A DNA stretch of 21,901 bases from RGIG7332 sp045580305 (GTDB lineage: Bacteria; Bacillota; Clostridia; Oscillospirales; JAAYXM01). The notes beneath the pieces are model-generated. The model worked only from the letters and a program-made list of their open reading frames with translations, was not told where the DNA came from and did not search any database. Both the position numbers and the translations under genes were made by a program. The DNA is taken from contig JAZNNQ010000048.1 in the NCBI GenBank assembly GCA_045580305.1, positions 1 through 21,901 on the forward strand, read 5' to 3'. This document shows, piece after piece, positions 7,922-14,898 of the stretch; the first letter of the stretch is position 1; the number at the start of each line of letters is the position of its first letter.

Positions 7922-9538
7922 CTAAAAATTCTTTGTATCCTCAATGGAGAATGCAATATTTGTTGCATGGTCACCGACACGCTCGAGATTAGATGCAAGA
8001 TCGGTGAATATCATACCCATGCGAGGTGTGCACTGATTCTTCTTAAGACGCTCAATATGACCATTTGCAAGCTGTTTTTCCATAGCATCTATCTTCTGCT
8101 CAAGGGGATAAATACCCTCAAGAAGCGCAAGGTTTCGTGTACGGAAGGCTTCCATTGCAAGCTCAAGTATCTCCTTAACGCTTGCATACATCTCCTTAAC
8201 CTCAGCTACGCCGTCTTCGGTAAGCTGAGCGTTGCGCTCGATGATAAGCTTTAAGTAGTCGTTGATATTGATAGCGTGGTCGCCTACGCGCTCAATATCG
8301 TTAACTACATGATAGAAACTACTTACAACAATTGTTTCGTGCTCGCTCAGCTGATGCTGATTTAGTTTTACCAGATATGTGGTAATCTCGTGCTCAAGGA
8401 AGTTGATAGCAGATTCGCGCTGTTCAATTTCCTCAATTTTACTCTCATCCTTGTGTGTAAATGCTTCAACTGCACAGGTTAAATTTTCAATGGCAAGAGA
8501 ACCCATGCGGTCGATTTCCTTTGCAAGCTGACCAACCGCAATATTGGGCGTTGTTAAAATACGGTCATCTATATACTGGAGGCTCATAAGCTCAGCACCC
8601 GGATCATCGCCGCGGATAATAAGCTGTGAAAGTTTAACAATATACTTGGTAAAGGGCAAGAAGATAATTGTACCGAATACATTAAATGTAGTATGCATTG
8701 CAGAGATCTGCATCATGGGGTTGTCCGCAAATGCTGCTTTATACCAATCCACAAAGGGCACGAACATAAGAACTACACAGAACACCGCGGTATCTATAAC
8801 CTTCATGGAAAGGTGCATCATCGCTGTACGACGCGCGTTCTTCTTTGTGTTGATAGATGCCAAAACAGCAGTGATACAGGTACCAATATTCATACCCATA
8901 AGGATATATACTGAGCTGTCCAGTCCGATAAGTCCCTGAAGAGCAAAAGCCTGAAGAATACCGATAGCGGCAGAAGAACTCTGTACCGCAGCGGTGAAAA
9001 TCGCACCAGCACAAATTGCGAGGAACGGATTTTCCATACTGAGCATAAAGTTCTGGAATGCGGGAATTTGAGCCAAGGGCTTTAAGTTAGCACCCATAAG
9101 GTCTAAGCCGACGAAAAGGATACCAAATCCAAAAACAATAGGTGCCCACTGGGTAAGCTTCTTTTTCTTCATCATAGAAAGAACAACGCCTGCAACGATA
9201 AGAAGCGGGGCATATTCCATAATGTCAATAGCGATAATAAACGCGGTAATTGTTGTACCGATATTTGCACCCAGGATAATCGGTACTGCCTGATACAAGG
9301 TCATAAGTCCCGCATTTACAAAGCCCACCACCATAACGGTTGTAGCAGAGCTGGACTGAATAATAGCGGTAAATAACGCACCTATAAGTACACCTACAAG
9401 TTTGTTTTTTGTAATTTTTTCAAAAAGATTTTTAAGTTTGCTTCCCGCAACGCGCTCAAGACCGTCGCCCATCATAGTCATTCCGTAAAGGAACATACCC
9501 AAACCGCCGAGCGCCATTAAAATATTAGCTAAACTCAT
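7922..9538 (-). CDS. nptA: Na+/phosphate cotransporter with PhoU-like domain
   Basis: 538 residues. A Na/Pi-cotransporter (PF02690) fused to a cytosolic PhoU-like domain. The two inverted transport repeats carry the paired signatures QSSSATT (61-67) with GANIGTT (90-96), and QSSSA (186-190) with GMNIGTC (215-221). The C-terminal 200 residues are helical and contain two PhoU metal-binding motifs, NDIERVGDHA (413-422) and SNLERVGDHA (516-525). It imports phosphate driven by sodium; the PhoU part likely regulates it. SD GGAGG lies before the ATG. First gene of an operon with azlC, azlD, the FkbM-type gene and the phosphohexomutase. Confidence 0.93.
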   Translation of the reverse strand: MSLANILMALGGLGMFLYGMTMMGDGLERVAGSKLKNLFEKITKNKLVGVLIGALFTAIIQSSSATTVMVVGFVNAGLMTLYQAVPIILGANIGTTITAFIIAIDIMEYAPLLIVAGVVLSMMKKKKLTQWAPIVFGFGILFVGLDLMGANLKPLAQIPAFQNFMLSMENPFLAICAGAIFTAAVQSSSAAIGILQAFALQGLIGLDSSVYILMGMNIGTCITAVLASINTKKNARRTAMMHLSMKVIDTAVFCVVLMFVPFVDWYKAAFADNPMMQISAMHTTFNVFGTIIFLPFTKYIVKLSQLIIRGDDPGAELMSLQYIDDRILTTPNIAVGQLAKEIDRMGSLAIENLTCAVEAFTHKDESKIEEIEQRESAINFLEHEITTYLVKLNQHQLSEHETIVVSSFYHVVNDIERVGDHAININDYLKLIIERNAQLTEDGVAEVKEMYASVKEILELAMEAFRTRNLALLEGIYPLEQKIDAMEKQLANGHIERLKKNQCTPRMGMIFTDLASNLERVGDHATNIAFSIEDTKNF

Positions 9539-9588
9539 ACTTTACCTCCACACTTTTTCTCTATAAAATCCAATCTTTCACAATTATC

Positions 9589-9617
9589 ATTTTACATTGA
9601 TTTTTTCCAGTTGTAAA
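9589..9617 (-). promoter_or_regulatory. Promoter for the nptA operon
   Basis: Minus strand: -35 TTTACA (9612-9617), 17-bp spacer, -10 TAAAAT (9589-9594), about 50 bases before the nptA start. A single TTTACA is not enough to call a Pho box. Confidence 0.6.
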
Positions 9618-9653
9618 GATATTTTTCCCCCTCATACAAAAATATTTATCCCC

Positions 9654-9682
9654 TTGCAAATCACCGTAAAATATTGTATTAT
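9654..9682 (+). promoter_or_regulatory. Promoter for the UDP-GlcNAc 2-epimerase operon
   Basis: -35 TTGCAA (9654-9659), 17-bp spacer, -10 TATTAT (9677-9682). The transcript start near 9689 leaves a short leader before the TTG start codon at 9714. Confidence 0.6.
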
Positions 9683-9713
9683 ATACCTATAATTATGTAT
9701 GGTGGTGTTTAGT

Positions 9714-10862
9714 TTGAAAAAGATAAAGGTAATGACCGTTTTCGGCACCCGTCCCGAGGCTATCAAGATGGCGCCTCTCGTTCTTGAGCTTGCTCGTCAT
9801 CCTGAAATCGAGCCCATTTGCTGTGTTACCGCGCAGCATCGCGAGATGCTTGATTCGGTTCTTAATATTTTTAACATTAAGCCCGACTATGACCTTAACA
9901 TTATGGCGCCTCGCCAGACTCTTGCCAGCATTACAACCAAGATTCTAAACGGTCTTGACGGCGTTCTTCAGGAGGCAAAGCCCGATATCGTTTTAGTACA
10001 CGGCGATACCTCAACTACCTTTGCAAGCTCCCTTTGCGCTTTCTATCACGGTATTTCCGTGGGTCATGTTGAGGCGGGTCTGCGCTCCTTTGACAAATTC
10101 TCTCCCTTCCCGGAGGAAATCAACCGCAAGCTTACCGGCAACATCGCAGATCTTCACTTCTGCCCCACCATTAACAACGCCAACAACTTAAAGCGTGAGA
10201 GTATTGACGGTGAGCTGTTTATTACCGGTAATACCGTAATTGATGCCCTTAAGACCACGGTTAAGGATAACTACAGTTTCCATTCCGAGGCACTTTGCAA
10301 TATTGATTTTGACTCTTACCGCACCATCCTTCTCACCGCTCACAGAAGAGAAAATTACGGTGAGCCAATGGAGAATATTATGAACGCGGTTAAGACCATA
10401 GTTGAAACACATCCGGACATCCAGGTTATCTATCCGGTGCACTTGTCACCCGCTGTTCGTGATACCGTATTCCCCATTTTATCGAATGTAGACCGTGTAC
10501 ACCTTATCGACCCCATCGATGTTGATGATATGCACAATCTTATGGCACGAAGCCATCTCATTCTTACCGACTCCGGCGGTCTTCAGGAGGAAGCACCCTC
10601 TTTAGGTAAGCCTGTACTGGTTCTCAGATGCGAGACCGAGCGTCCCGAGGCGGTTGATGCAGGTACTGTTAAGATTGCAGGCGTTAAGTACGACGATATC
10701 GTAGCACTGACAAACGAGCTTTTGGATGATGACAGTGCTTATGATAAAATGGCGCACGCTGTTAATCCCTACGGTGACGGCAACGCATCCGCCCGCATTG
10801 CTCAGGCGATTATCTGGAAGTTTAATGGTTCTTGCGACCGTCCCGCTGATTTTAATGCATAA
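9714..10862 (+). CDS. wecB: UDP-N-acetylglucosamine 2-epimerase (non-hydrolysing)
   Basis: 382 residues, usual length. Interconverts UDP-GlcNAc and UDP-ManNAc, which feeds linkage units of wall teichoic acids, capsules or secondary wall polymers. Motifs in order: VFGTRPEAIKMAP (9-21), VHGDTST (95-101), VEAGLRS (119-125), PEEINR (133-138), TAHRREN (208-214), and further on DSGGLQEEAPSLGKP and ERPEA. I place the start at TTG 9714, giving MKKIKVMTVFGTRPEA, the standard N-terminus, with GGTGGTG six bases upstream. An ATG at 9699 in the same frame lacks an SD. Also called mnaA in Gram-positives. The following gene starts 23 bases downstream and is probably co-transcribed. Confidence 0.93.
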   Translation: MKKIKVMTVFGTRPEAIKMAPLVLELARHPEIEPICCVTAQHREMLDSVLNIFNIKPDYDLNIMAPRQTLASITTKILNGLDGVLQEAKPDIVLVHGDTSTTFASSLCAFYHGISVGHVEAGLRSFDKFSPFPEEINRKLTGNIADLHFCPTINNANNLKRESIDGELFITGNTVIDALKTTVKDNYSFHSEALCNIDFDSYRTILLTAHRRENYGEPMENIMNAVKTIVETHPDIQVIYPVHLSPAVRDTVFPILSNVDRVHLIDPIDVDDMHNLMARSHLILTDSGGLQEEAPSLGKPVLVLRCETERPEAVDAGTVKIAGVKYDDIVALTNELLDDDSAYDKMAHAVNPYGDGNASARIAQAIIWKFNGSCDRPADFNA

Positions 10863-10885
10863 ATTAAGAGAGGAGAATTAAGCCT

Positions 10886-11623
10886 ATGCGAAAACCGCTG
10901 TCCTTTTCACTTGTGGCGTTGATTGCGTTTTTTGCTGTTGTTGGCCTGGTGCTCCTCTTTTCTTTTGTAGGCTCGTCACAGCAAAGTCCTAATCTTCCCT
11001 CAATTCCCAATGACAACAGCACTTCGGGTGATACTCTTGACTATTCCCGCATTGAGATAAGCACCGGAAATGTGCAGGATATTGTTTCCGCAATGAAGCG
11101 TCCTAAGGAATATTATGTGGAAACAAAGAGCGAGTCCTTTTATGATAGCACCTCATCGGTAAATCTTCGCCGCCGTTGGGTGCGAGACGGACTTTCCCGT
11201 ATTGATATTCTGAGTGCCGGTGGAAATGTTACCATGAGCACAATATATGCGGGAAATACGGTGTATTACTGGACGCCCAACTCAAGCCGAGTGCTTAAAA
11301 TGTCCCGCGGAAATTTCAGTGCTAATGACGAGCAGATGATAATGGATTATACATCGCTTTTAAACCTTCCACCTGATAGTATTACCGATGCCAAACTGTC
11401 CCGCATAAATGGGGAACAGTGCATTTATGTTGAGGCGAAAAACACCTACGGATACATTGAAAAGTATTGGGTTTCCACCCAGAATGGCTTGCTTCTTTTA
11501 GGACAGACATTAAAGGGCGAAAACATTATTTATTCGGTTCAGTTGATAGAACTGGATCTGACCCGCCCCGACGATGTTGAATTTACATTACCCGATAAAA
11601 CAGTAATAACCGCTGCTAATTAG
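10886..11623 (+). CDS. Membrane-anchored extracytoplasmic protein, possible LolA/MucB-like fold
   Basis: 245 residues, not confidently recognised. An N-terminal uncleaved anchor or signal (positive MRK, hydrophobic 8-28) is followed by a Ser/Pro/Asn-rich linker (29-50) and a soluble domain outside the membrane. There is no lipobox Cys. The domain, about 60-240, alternates short strands: YYVETKSESFYD, LRRRWVRDGLSRIDI, NTVYYWTPNSSRVLKM, EQCIYVEAKN, YIEKYWVSTQNGLLLLGQ. This order (strand, basic mutated-looking strand, YYW, then a 'yWvs..nGlll' strand) is reminiscent of LolA/LppX/MucB half-barrels that bind lipids; that is inference. SD AGGAG lies ten bases upstream. Second gene after wecB, ended by a terminator. 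Confidence 0.6.
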   Translation: MRKPLSFSLVALIAFFAVVGLVLLFSFVGSSQQSPNLPSIPNDNSTSGDTLDYSRIEISTGNVQDIVSAMKRPKEYYVETKSESFYDSTSSVNLRRRWVRDGLSRIDILSAGGNVTMSTIYAGNTVYYWTPNSSRVLKMSRGNFSANDEQMIMDYTSLLNLPPDSITDAKLSRINGEQCIYVEAKNTYGYIEKYWVSTQNGLLLLGQTLKGENIIYSVQLIELDLTRPDDVEFTLPDKTVITAAN

Positions 11624-11634
11624 CAGCGGGTATT
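11605..11634. terminator. Terminator overlapping the stop codon of the anchored protein
   Basis: A long inverted repeat centred at 11619/11620: AATA, one mismatch, then CCGCTGCTAA pairing with TTAGCAGCGG and TATT. The TAG stop (11621-11623) lies in the stem, the second such case in the window. It is placed between convergent genes and could serve both, as the copA stop is at 11641. T-rich on the plus side (TATTATTGTTTTA). Confidence 0.7.
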
Positions 11635-11640
11635 ATTGTT

Positions 11641-11850
11641 TTATTTAATTTCGGTAACCTTATAGCCCGCGTCTTCAATGAGCTTTGTAATTACCGCATT
11701 GTCGATGTCGGCACTCAAGGTGATCTTCGCATCTCCTCTGGTATGACTTACATCAGCCACACTTACCTGCGCAAGACCCTCAAGCAGGCCCTTTACCCTA
11801 CCCTCACAATGAGGACACATCATACCTTCAATTTTAATTATCTTTTCCAT
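11641..11850 (-). CDS. Possible internal start giving a free CopZ-like chaperone (nested in copA)
   Basis: Within copA, in the same frame, codon 735 is an ATG opening a 69-residue product that covers exactly the C-terminal HMA domain (MEKIIKIEG, then GMMCPHC). 69 residues is the normal size of a stand-alone CopZ. AAGGA lies at 11858-11862, seven bases upstream, a good SD distance. The preceding residues (KFGKKEKT) look like a linker or the tail of a normal CopA. Two readings: an old copA-copZ fusion whose start signal persists by chance, or one mRNA making both the pump and a free chaperone. Sequence cannot decide. Confidence 0.4.
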   Translation of the reverse strand: MEKIIKIEGMMCPHCEGRVKGLLEGLAQVSVADVSHTRGDAKITLSADIDNAVITKLIEDAGYKVTEIK

Positions 11851-14052
11851 TGTCTTTTCCTTCTTTCCGAATTTAATGAAATTAAGTCTAAGCGCGTTTG
11901 TGACAACGCAGAAGCTGGATAAACTCATCGCCGCAGCACCGAACATCGGGCTTAGCTCCCAACCGAAAAGCGGGATAAATACGCCCGCTGCAAGCGGAAT
12001 TCCAGTGGCATTATAGAAAAATGCCCAGAACAGGTTTTCGCGGATATTTTTAAGTGTCGCGCGGCTTAACTTGATTGCATTTACGCCGTCCTTTAGTGAA
12101 CTCTTCATTAAAACAACATCCGCAGAGTCGACCGCCACATCGGTGCCCGCACCGATTGCCATACCAACATAGGCTCTGGTTAAGGCGGGAGCATCATTTA
12201 TACCGTCGCCGACCATACACACCTTGCCTTCGTTACTCAGCTCCGCCACAACCTTCTCCTTGCCATCGGGCAGAACGCCTGCGACAACTTGAGAAATTCC
12301 CACCCGCTGTGCTATTGCATAAGCGGTTTTTTCGTTGTCACCGGTAAGCATTACGGTTTTAATACCCATTTCATTTAATGCAGCTATCGCCTCACCGCTG
12401 TCATCCTTAACAGCATCAGCCACCGCGATAATACCAAGTAAATTTCCGTCTTTTTCAAAGAATAAGGGGGTTTTACCTTCATTCGCAAGATCTTCAGCTC
12501 GTTTTTCAATATCATCGGAAATTTTGCAAAATCCCTTTATATACTCCAGGTTTCCGCCGTGTACCGCATTATTTTCAAAGCTTGCGGAAAGTCCGCGACC
12601 TGAAACCGCGATAAAATCCGTAACAGAAGCGGCGGTTACACCCTTTTGCTCGGCATATGCCACTATCGCGCGGGACAGCGGATGCTCGCTTTTTGCCTCA
12701 AGGGAATATGCAATTTTCAAAAGATCAGCATCATTTTCGATAATATCGCACACCTCGGGTGTTCCCTTGGTTATAGTGCCGGTCTTATCTAAAACGACGA
12801 TCTCACTTTTACCCGTAATTTCAAGTGAGGTCGCAGTTTTAAACAGAATGCCGTTTTTAGCACCCACGCCGCTGCCAACCATAATCGCAACCGGTGTCGC
12901 AAGGCCCAGAGCGCAAGGGCAGCTTATTACAAGTACTGAAATTGCGCGATTAAGTGAAAATCCGATGCCGTTTCCGGCAAGAAGCCATATTGCAAGAGTG
13001 ATAACGGCAATAGCGATTACAATAGGCACGAAAACGCCGGAAACCTTGTCCGCAAGCTTTGCAATAGGCGCTTTTGTGGCGGAGGCATCGCTTACCATCT
13101 TTATAATTTGCGAAAGTGTAGTATCTTCGCCTACCCGGGTTGCGCGGGCAACCAGATAGCCCGACTGATTTAAAGTGGCGGCGGAAACGCTGTCCCCAAT
13201 CTCCTTATCGACGGGAATACTCTCGCCGGTAAGGGCGGCCTCATTCACCGCACTGCTACCCTCGACAATAACGCCATCGACCGGGATACTCTCGCCGGGT
13301 CGTACCGCAAAAATATCTCCTACCGTCACATTTTCTATTGGCACGACTACCTCTTTACCGTCACGAATAAGAGTTGCGGTTTTTGGGGCAAGCTTCATAA
13401 GCGCGCTGAGCGCGTCGCCGGTTTTGCCTTTGGCGCGGGCCTCAAGTAGCTTTCCAACGGTGATAAGAGTCAGGATCATAGCGCAGGACTCAAAATACAA
13501 ATCGTGCAGATGATTTTCTCCGGTCTTTATCATTAAAAACAGAATTGCTGTGCTGTATATAAAGGATGCGGCAGAGCCAAGGGCAACGAGTGTGTCCATA
13601 TTGGGGGCACCTTTTATAATCCCCTTAAAGCCGCTTATGAAAAATTTCTGGTTTATCACCATAACCACTATTGCAAGAAGCATTTGAAAAAGCGCAATAG
13701 TTGCCGGACTTTCGGTAAAAAATGCGGGAAGCGGGAAGCCGAACATGGTATAACCCATTGAGCAGTACATCAAAATCGCAAGGAAAACAATAGAGGAGAT
13801 AAGGCGAGCCTTGATCTTTTCCTTACCTGTTTCCACCTTTTGCTCACTCTTTTCCCCCTCAGGGGCTGCGTCATAGCCCGCCGCGCGTACCGCGGCGATT
13901 ATATCAGCGGGTAAGGCGCCTCCCTCAACCTGCATTGAATTTGTAAGTAAATTGACCGAGCATGAACTGACATTTTCTAAATTTCCTACCGCTTTTTCTA
14001 CGCGCGCACTGCAAGCGGCACAGCTCATACCGGTAACACTGAATTTTTGCAT
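11641..14052 (-). CDS. copA: Copper-exporting P1B-type ATPase with N- and C-terminal HMA domains
   Basis: 803 residues. A Cu(I)-exporting P-type ATPase in the cytoplasmic membrane. N-terminal heavy-metal domain with GMSCAAC (8-14); actuator TGES (275-278); membrane metal site CPC (378-380); phosphorylation site DKTGT (422-426); nucleotide-domain SEHPL (455-459); hinge GDGINDAPA (615-623); copper-type YN (680-681) and MSLSS (709-713) in the last helices. Unusually, after the last membrane helix the chain continues into a second complete HMA domain with GMMCPHC (743-749), which looks like CopZ. Start ATG 14052 with AAGGAG eight bases upstream. Divergent from the NifX-type gene. Confidence 0.93.
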   Translation of the reverse strand: MQKFSVTGMSCAACSARVEKAVGNLENVSSCSVNLLTNSMQVEGGALPADIIAAVRAAGYDAAPEGEKSEQKVETGKEKIKARLISSIVFLAILMYCSMGYTMFGFPLPAFFTESPATIALFQMLLAIVVMVINQKFFISGFKGIIKGAPNMDTLVALGSAASFIYSTAILFLMIKTGENHLHDLYFESCAMILTLITVGKLLEARAKGKTGDALSALMKLAPKTATLIRDGKEVVVPIENVTVGDIFAVRPGESIPVDGVIVEGSSAVNEAALTGESIPVDKEIGDSVSAATLNQSGYLVARATRVGEDTTLSQIIKMVSDASATKAPIAKLADKVSGVFVPIVIAIAVITLAIWLLAGNGIGFSLNRAISVLVISCPCALGLATPVAIMVGSGVGAKNGILFKTATSLEITGKSEIVVLDKTGTITKGTPEVCDIIENDADLLKIAYSLEAKSEHPLSRAIVAYAEQKGVTAASVTDFIAVSGRGLSASFENNAVHGGNLEYIKGFCKISDDIEKRAEDLANEGKTPLFFEKDGNLLGIIAVADAVKDDSGEAIAALNEMGIKTVMLTGDNEKTAYAIAQRVGISQVVAGVLPDGKEKVVAELSNEGKVCMVGDGINDAPALTRAYVGMAIGAGTDVAVDSADVVLMKSSLKDGVNAIKLSRATLKNIRENLFWAFFYNATGIPLAAGVFIPLFGWELSPMFGAAAMSLSSFCVVTNALRLNFIKFGKKEKTMEKIIKIEGMMCPHCEGRVKGLLEGLAQVSVADVSHTRGDAKITLSADIDNAVITKLIEDAGYKVTEIK

Positions 14053-14074
14053 TCATTCAACTCCTTTCCTCTAT

Positions 14075-14103
14075 ATTATATATCCTTTTTTTATCCGCCG
14101 CAA
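14075..14103 (-). promoter_or_regulatory. Promoter for copA
   Basis: Minus strand: -35 TTGCGG (14098-14103), 17-bp spacer, -10 TATAAT (14075-14080). No CopY box (TACANNTGTA) was seen. A CsoR-type operator cannot be excluded. Confidence 0.6.
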
Positions 14104-14107
14104 GCGT

Positions 14108-14136
14108 TTGACTGTGTAATTTTATGGTGCTATAAT
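14108..14136 (+). promoter_or_regulatory. Promoter for the NifX/NifB-type gene
   Basis: -35 TTGACT (14108-14113), 17-bp spacer, -10 TATAAT (14131-14136), then AAGGAGG at 14145-14151. The -35 is 4 bp from the copA -35 on the other strand. Confidence 0.75.
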
Positions 14137-14159
14137 AAAAACACAAGGAGGAATGAATT

Positions 14160-14555
14160 ATGAAAATTGCAGTTACTTATGATAATGGACAGATTTTTCA
14201 GCACTTTGGTCACACCGAGACCTTCAAGGTATATGAGGTTGTTGACAATAAAATCGTAAATGAAGAAATTGTATCCTCAAACGGACAAGGTCATGGTGCT
14301 CTTGCCAATTTACTTGCAGGTCACTCAATTGATGTTCTTATCTGCGGTGGAATCGGCGGCGGTGCACAGATGGCACTTAAAGGCGCCGGCATTCAGCTTT
14401 TTGGCGGTGTTTCCGGTAATGCAGATGCCGCGGTTGAGGCTTATCTTTCGGGTAATCTTAATTTTAACCCAAATGTTAAGTGTAATCACCACCATCATGG
14501 CGAAGGACACAGCTGTGGAAGCCACGGATGTGGCAGCCACAGTTGCGGAAAATAA
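14160..14555 (+). CDS. NifX/NifB-type Fe-Mo cofactor-binding domain protein with His/Cys tail
   Basis: 131 residues. Residues 1-100 form a dinitrogenase iron-molybdenum cofactor family domain (PF02579): start MKIAVTYDNGQIFQHFGHTE, and the glycine-rich core VLICGGIGGGAQMAL (59-73). Stand-alone members occur widely in anaerobes without nitrogenase and are thought to bind or carry metal clusters. Residues 106-131 are a metal-binding tail with C108, four His in a row (110-113), and a triple G-[HS]-S/G-C type pattern with C119, C124 and C129. Strong SD AAGGAGG. Sits divergently next to copA, so a role in metal handling is plausible. Its own terminator follows directly. Confidence 0.87.
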   Translation: MKIAVTYDNGQIFQHFGHTETFKVYEVVDNKIVNEEIVSSNGQGHGALANLLAGHSIDVLICGGIGGGAQMALKGAGIQLFGGVSGNADAAVEAYLSGNLNFNPNVKCNHHHHGEGHSCGSHGCGSHSCGK

Positions 14556-14566
14556 AAAATATAGAA

Positions 14567-14603
14567 AAAGAACCCCATATCCGTTTAGGATATGGGGTTC
14601 TTT
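14567..14603. terminator. Bidirectional terminator between the NifX-type gene and the small ORFs
   Basis: A perfect 16-bp stem AAAGAACCCCATATCC / GGATATGGGGTTCTTT around a GTTTA loop. T-rich stretches follow on both strands. It ends the NifX-type gene on plus and the lyase/small-ORF transcript on minus. The CCCCATATCC stem resembles that of the terminator hairpin in the end repeats, but the rest of the repeat is absent. Confidence 0.85.
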
Positions 14604-14608
14604 CTTAC

Positions 14609-14731
14609 TTAACCGAAGAAGTTGTCCTCTAAGTCCTCAACATTTCCTTCACCGCCGTCGATTAGTCCGGATGTAAGGATTACATCCTCTTCATTTAACT
14701 CGATAACTTCAAATTCCGGTTTATTGTACAT
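14609..14731 (-). CDS. Small acidic peptide A (40 residues), paralogue of peptide B
   Basis: 40 residues, not recognised. Begins MYNKPEFEVIELNEEDVILT; the later part is Gly- and acid-rich and ends in NFFG. 12 Asp/Glu against one Lys, no Cys, no signal peptide, no membrane segment. AAGGAGG at 14741-14747 is nine bases from the ATG, a strong SD that argues for real translation. The first 63 bases differ from those of peptide B at one position. It is the last gene before the terminator, 37 bases after the peptide B stop. A precursor peptide (constant leader, variable core), an acidic regulator or a small partner of the lyase are all possible. Confidence 0.7.
   Translation of the reverse strand: MYNKPEFEVIELNEEDVILTSGLIDGGEGNVEDLEDNFFG
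14669..14731 (-). repeat. 63-bp direct repeat, copy in small ORF A
   Basis: Matches 14823-14885 at 62 of 63 positions and covers codons 1-21. The downstream end is an inverted repeat, GGATGTAA-GGA-TTACATCC on plus (14669-14687), able to form an 8-bp hairpin. Outside this block the two ORFs diverge. Confidence 0.85.
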
Positions 14732-14768
14732 CGCAAAGCACCTCCTTGCTTCATATTTTCAAGTTTTA

Positions 14769-14885
14769 TCAACCAAATTCTACTTCGCCGGGGAAAACAG
14801 GCACTTCTTCGCTGTCGATAAGGGATGTAAGGATTACATCCTCTTCATTTAACTCGATAACTTCAGATTCCGGTTTATTGTACAT
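14769..14885 (-). CDS. Small acidic peptide B (38 residues), paralogue of peptide A
   Basis: 38 residues, not recognised. The first 21 residues equal those of peptide A except Ser7 for Phe7. Then LIDS, an acidic stretch, VPVFPG, and an end in VEFG (peptide A ends NFFG). 11 Asp/Glu, one Lys, no Cys, no signal sequence. The SD AAGGAGGG (14893-14900) is seven bases from the ATG and overlaps the stop codon of the giant lyase gene (14899-14901), so the peptide is probably translated in step with it. Both peptides are therefore likely co-expressed with the secreted lyase. Confidence 0.72.
   Translation of the reverse strand: MYNKPESEVIELNEEDVILTSLIDSEEVPVFPGEVEFG
14823..14885 (-). repeat. 63-bp direct repeat, copy in small ORF B
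   Basis: Partner of the block at 14669-14731, one mismatch. The hairpin-forming inverted repeat is at 14823-14841. Confidence 0.85.
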
Positions 14886-14898
14886 TTAATATCCCTCC

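Noticed and set aside
9539..9713. Riboswitch or Pho box between nptA and wecB
   Set aside because: Only two promoters and AT-rich sequence were found; a single TTTACA does not make the direct repeats of a Pho box.
12335..13159. Long plus-strand ORF opposite copA
   Set aside because: It is the antisense shadow of a well-conserved P-type ATPase, has no SD, and its product is low-complexity Ser/Ala/Pro-rich without recognisable domains.
14053..14159. CopY operator between copA and the NifX-type gene
   Set aside because: No TACANNTGTA palindrome is present; a CsoR-type site is too loose to call by eye.
14609..14885. Small ORFs as double-glycine bacteriocins
   Set aside because: Peptide A has a GG, but peptide B lacks it, both are strongly acidic, and there is no C39-peptidase ABC exporter or immunity gene nearby.
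14669..14885. Direct repeats as a CRISPR array
   Set aside because: Only two 63-bp units, in-frame coding with SDs, with no further repeats and no cas genes.
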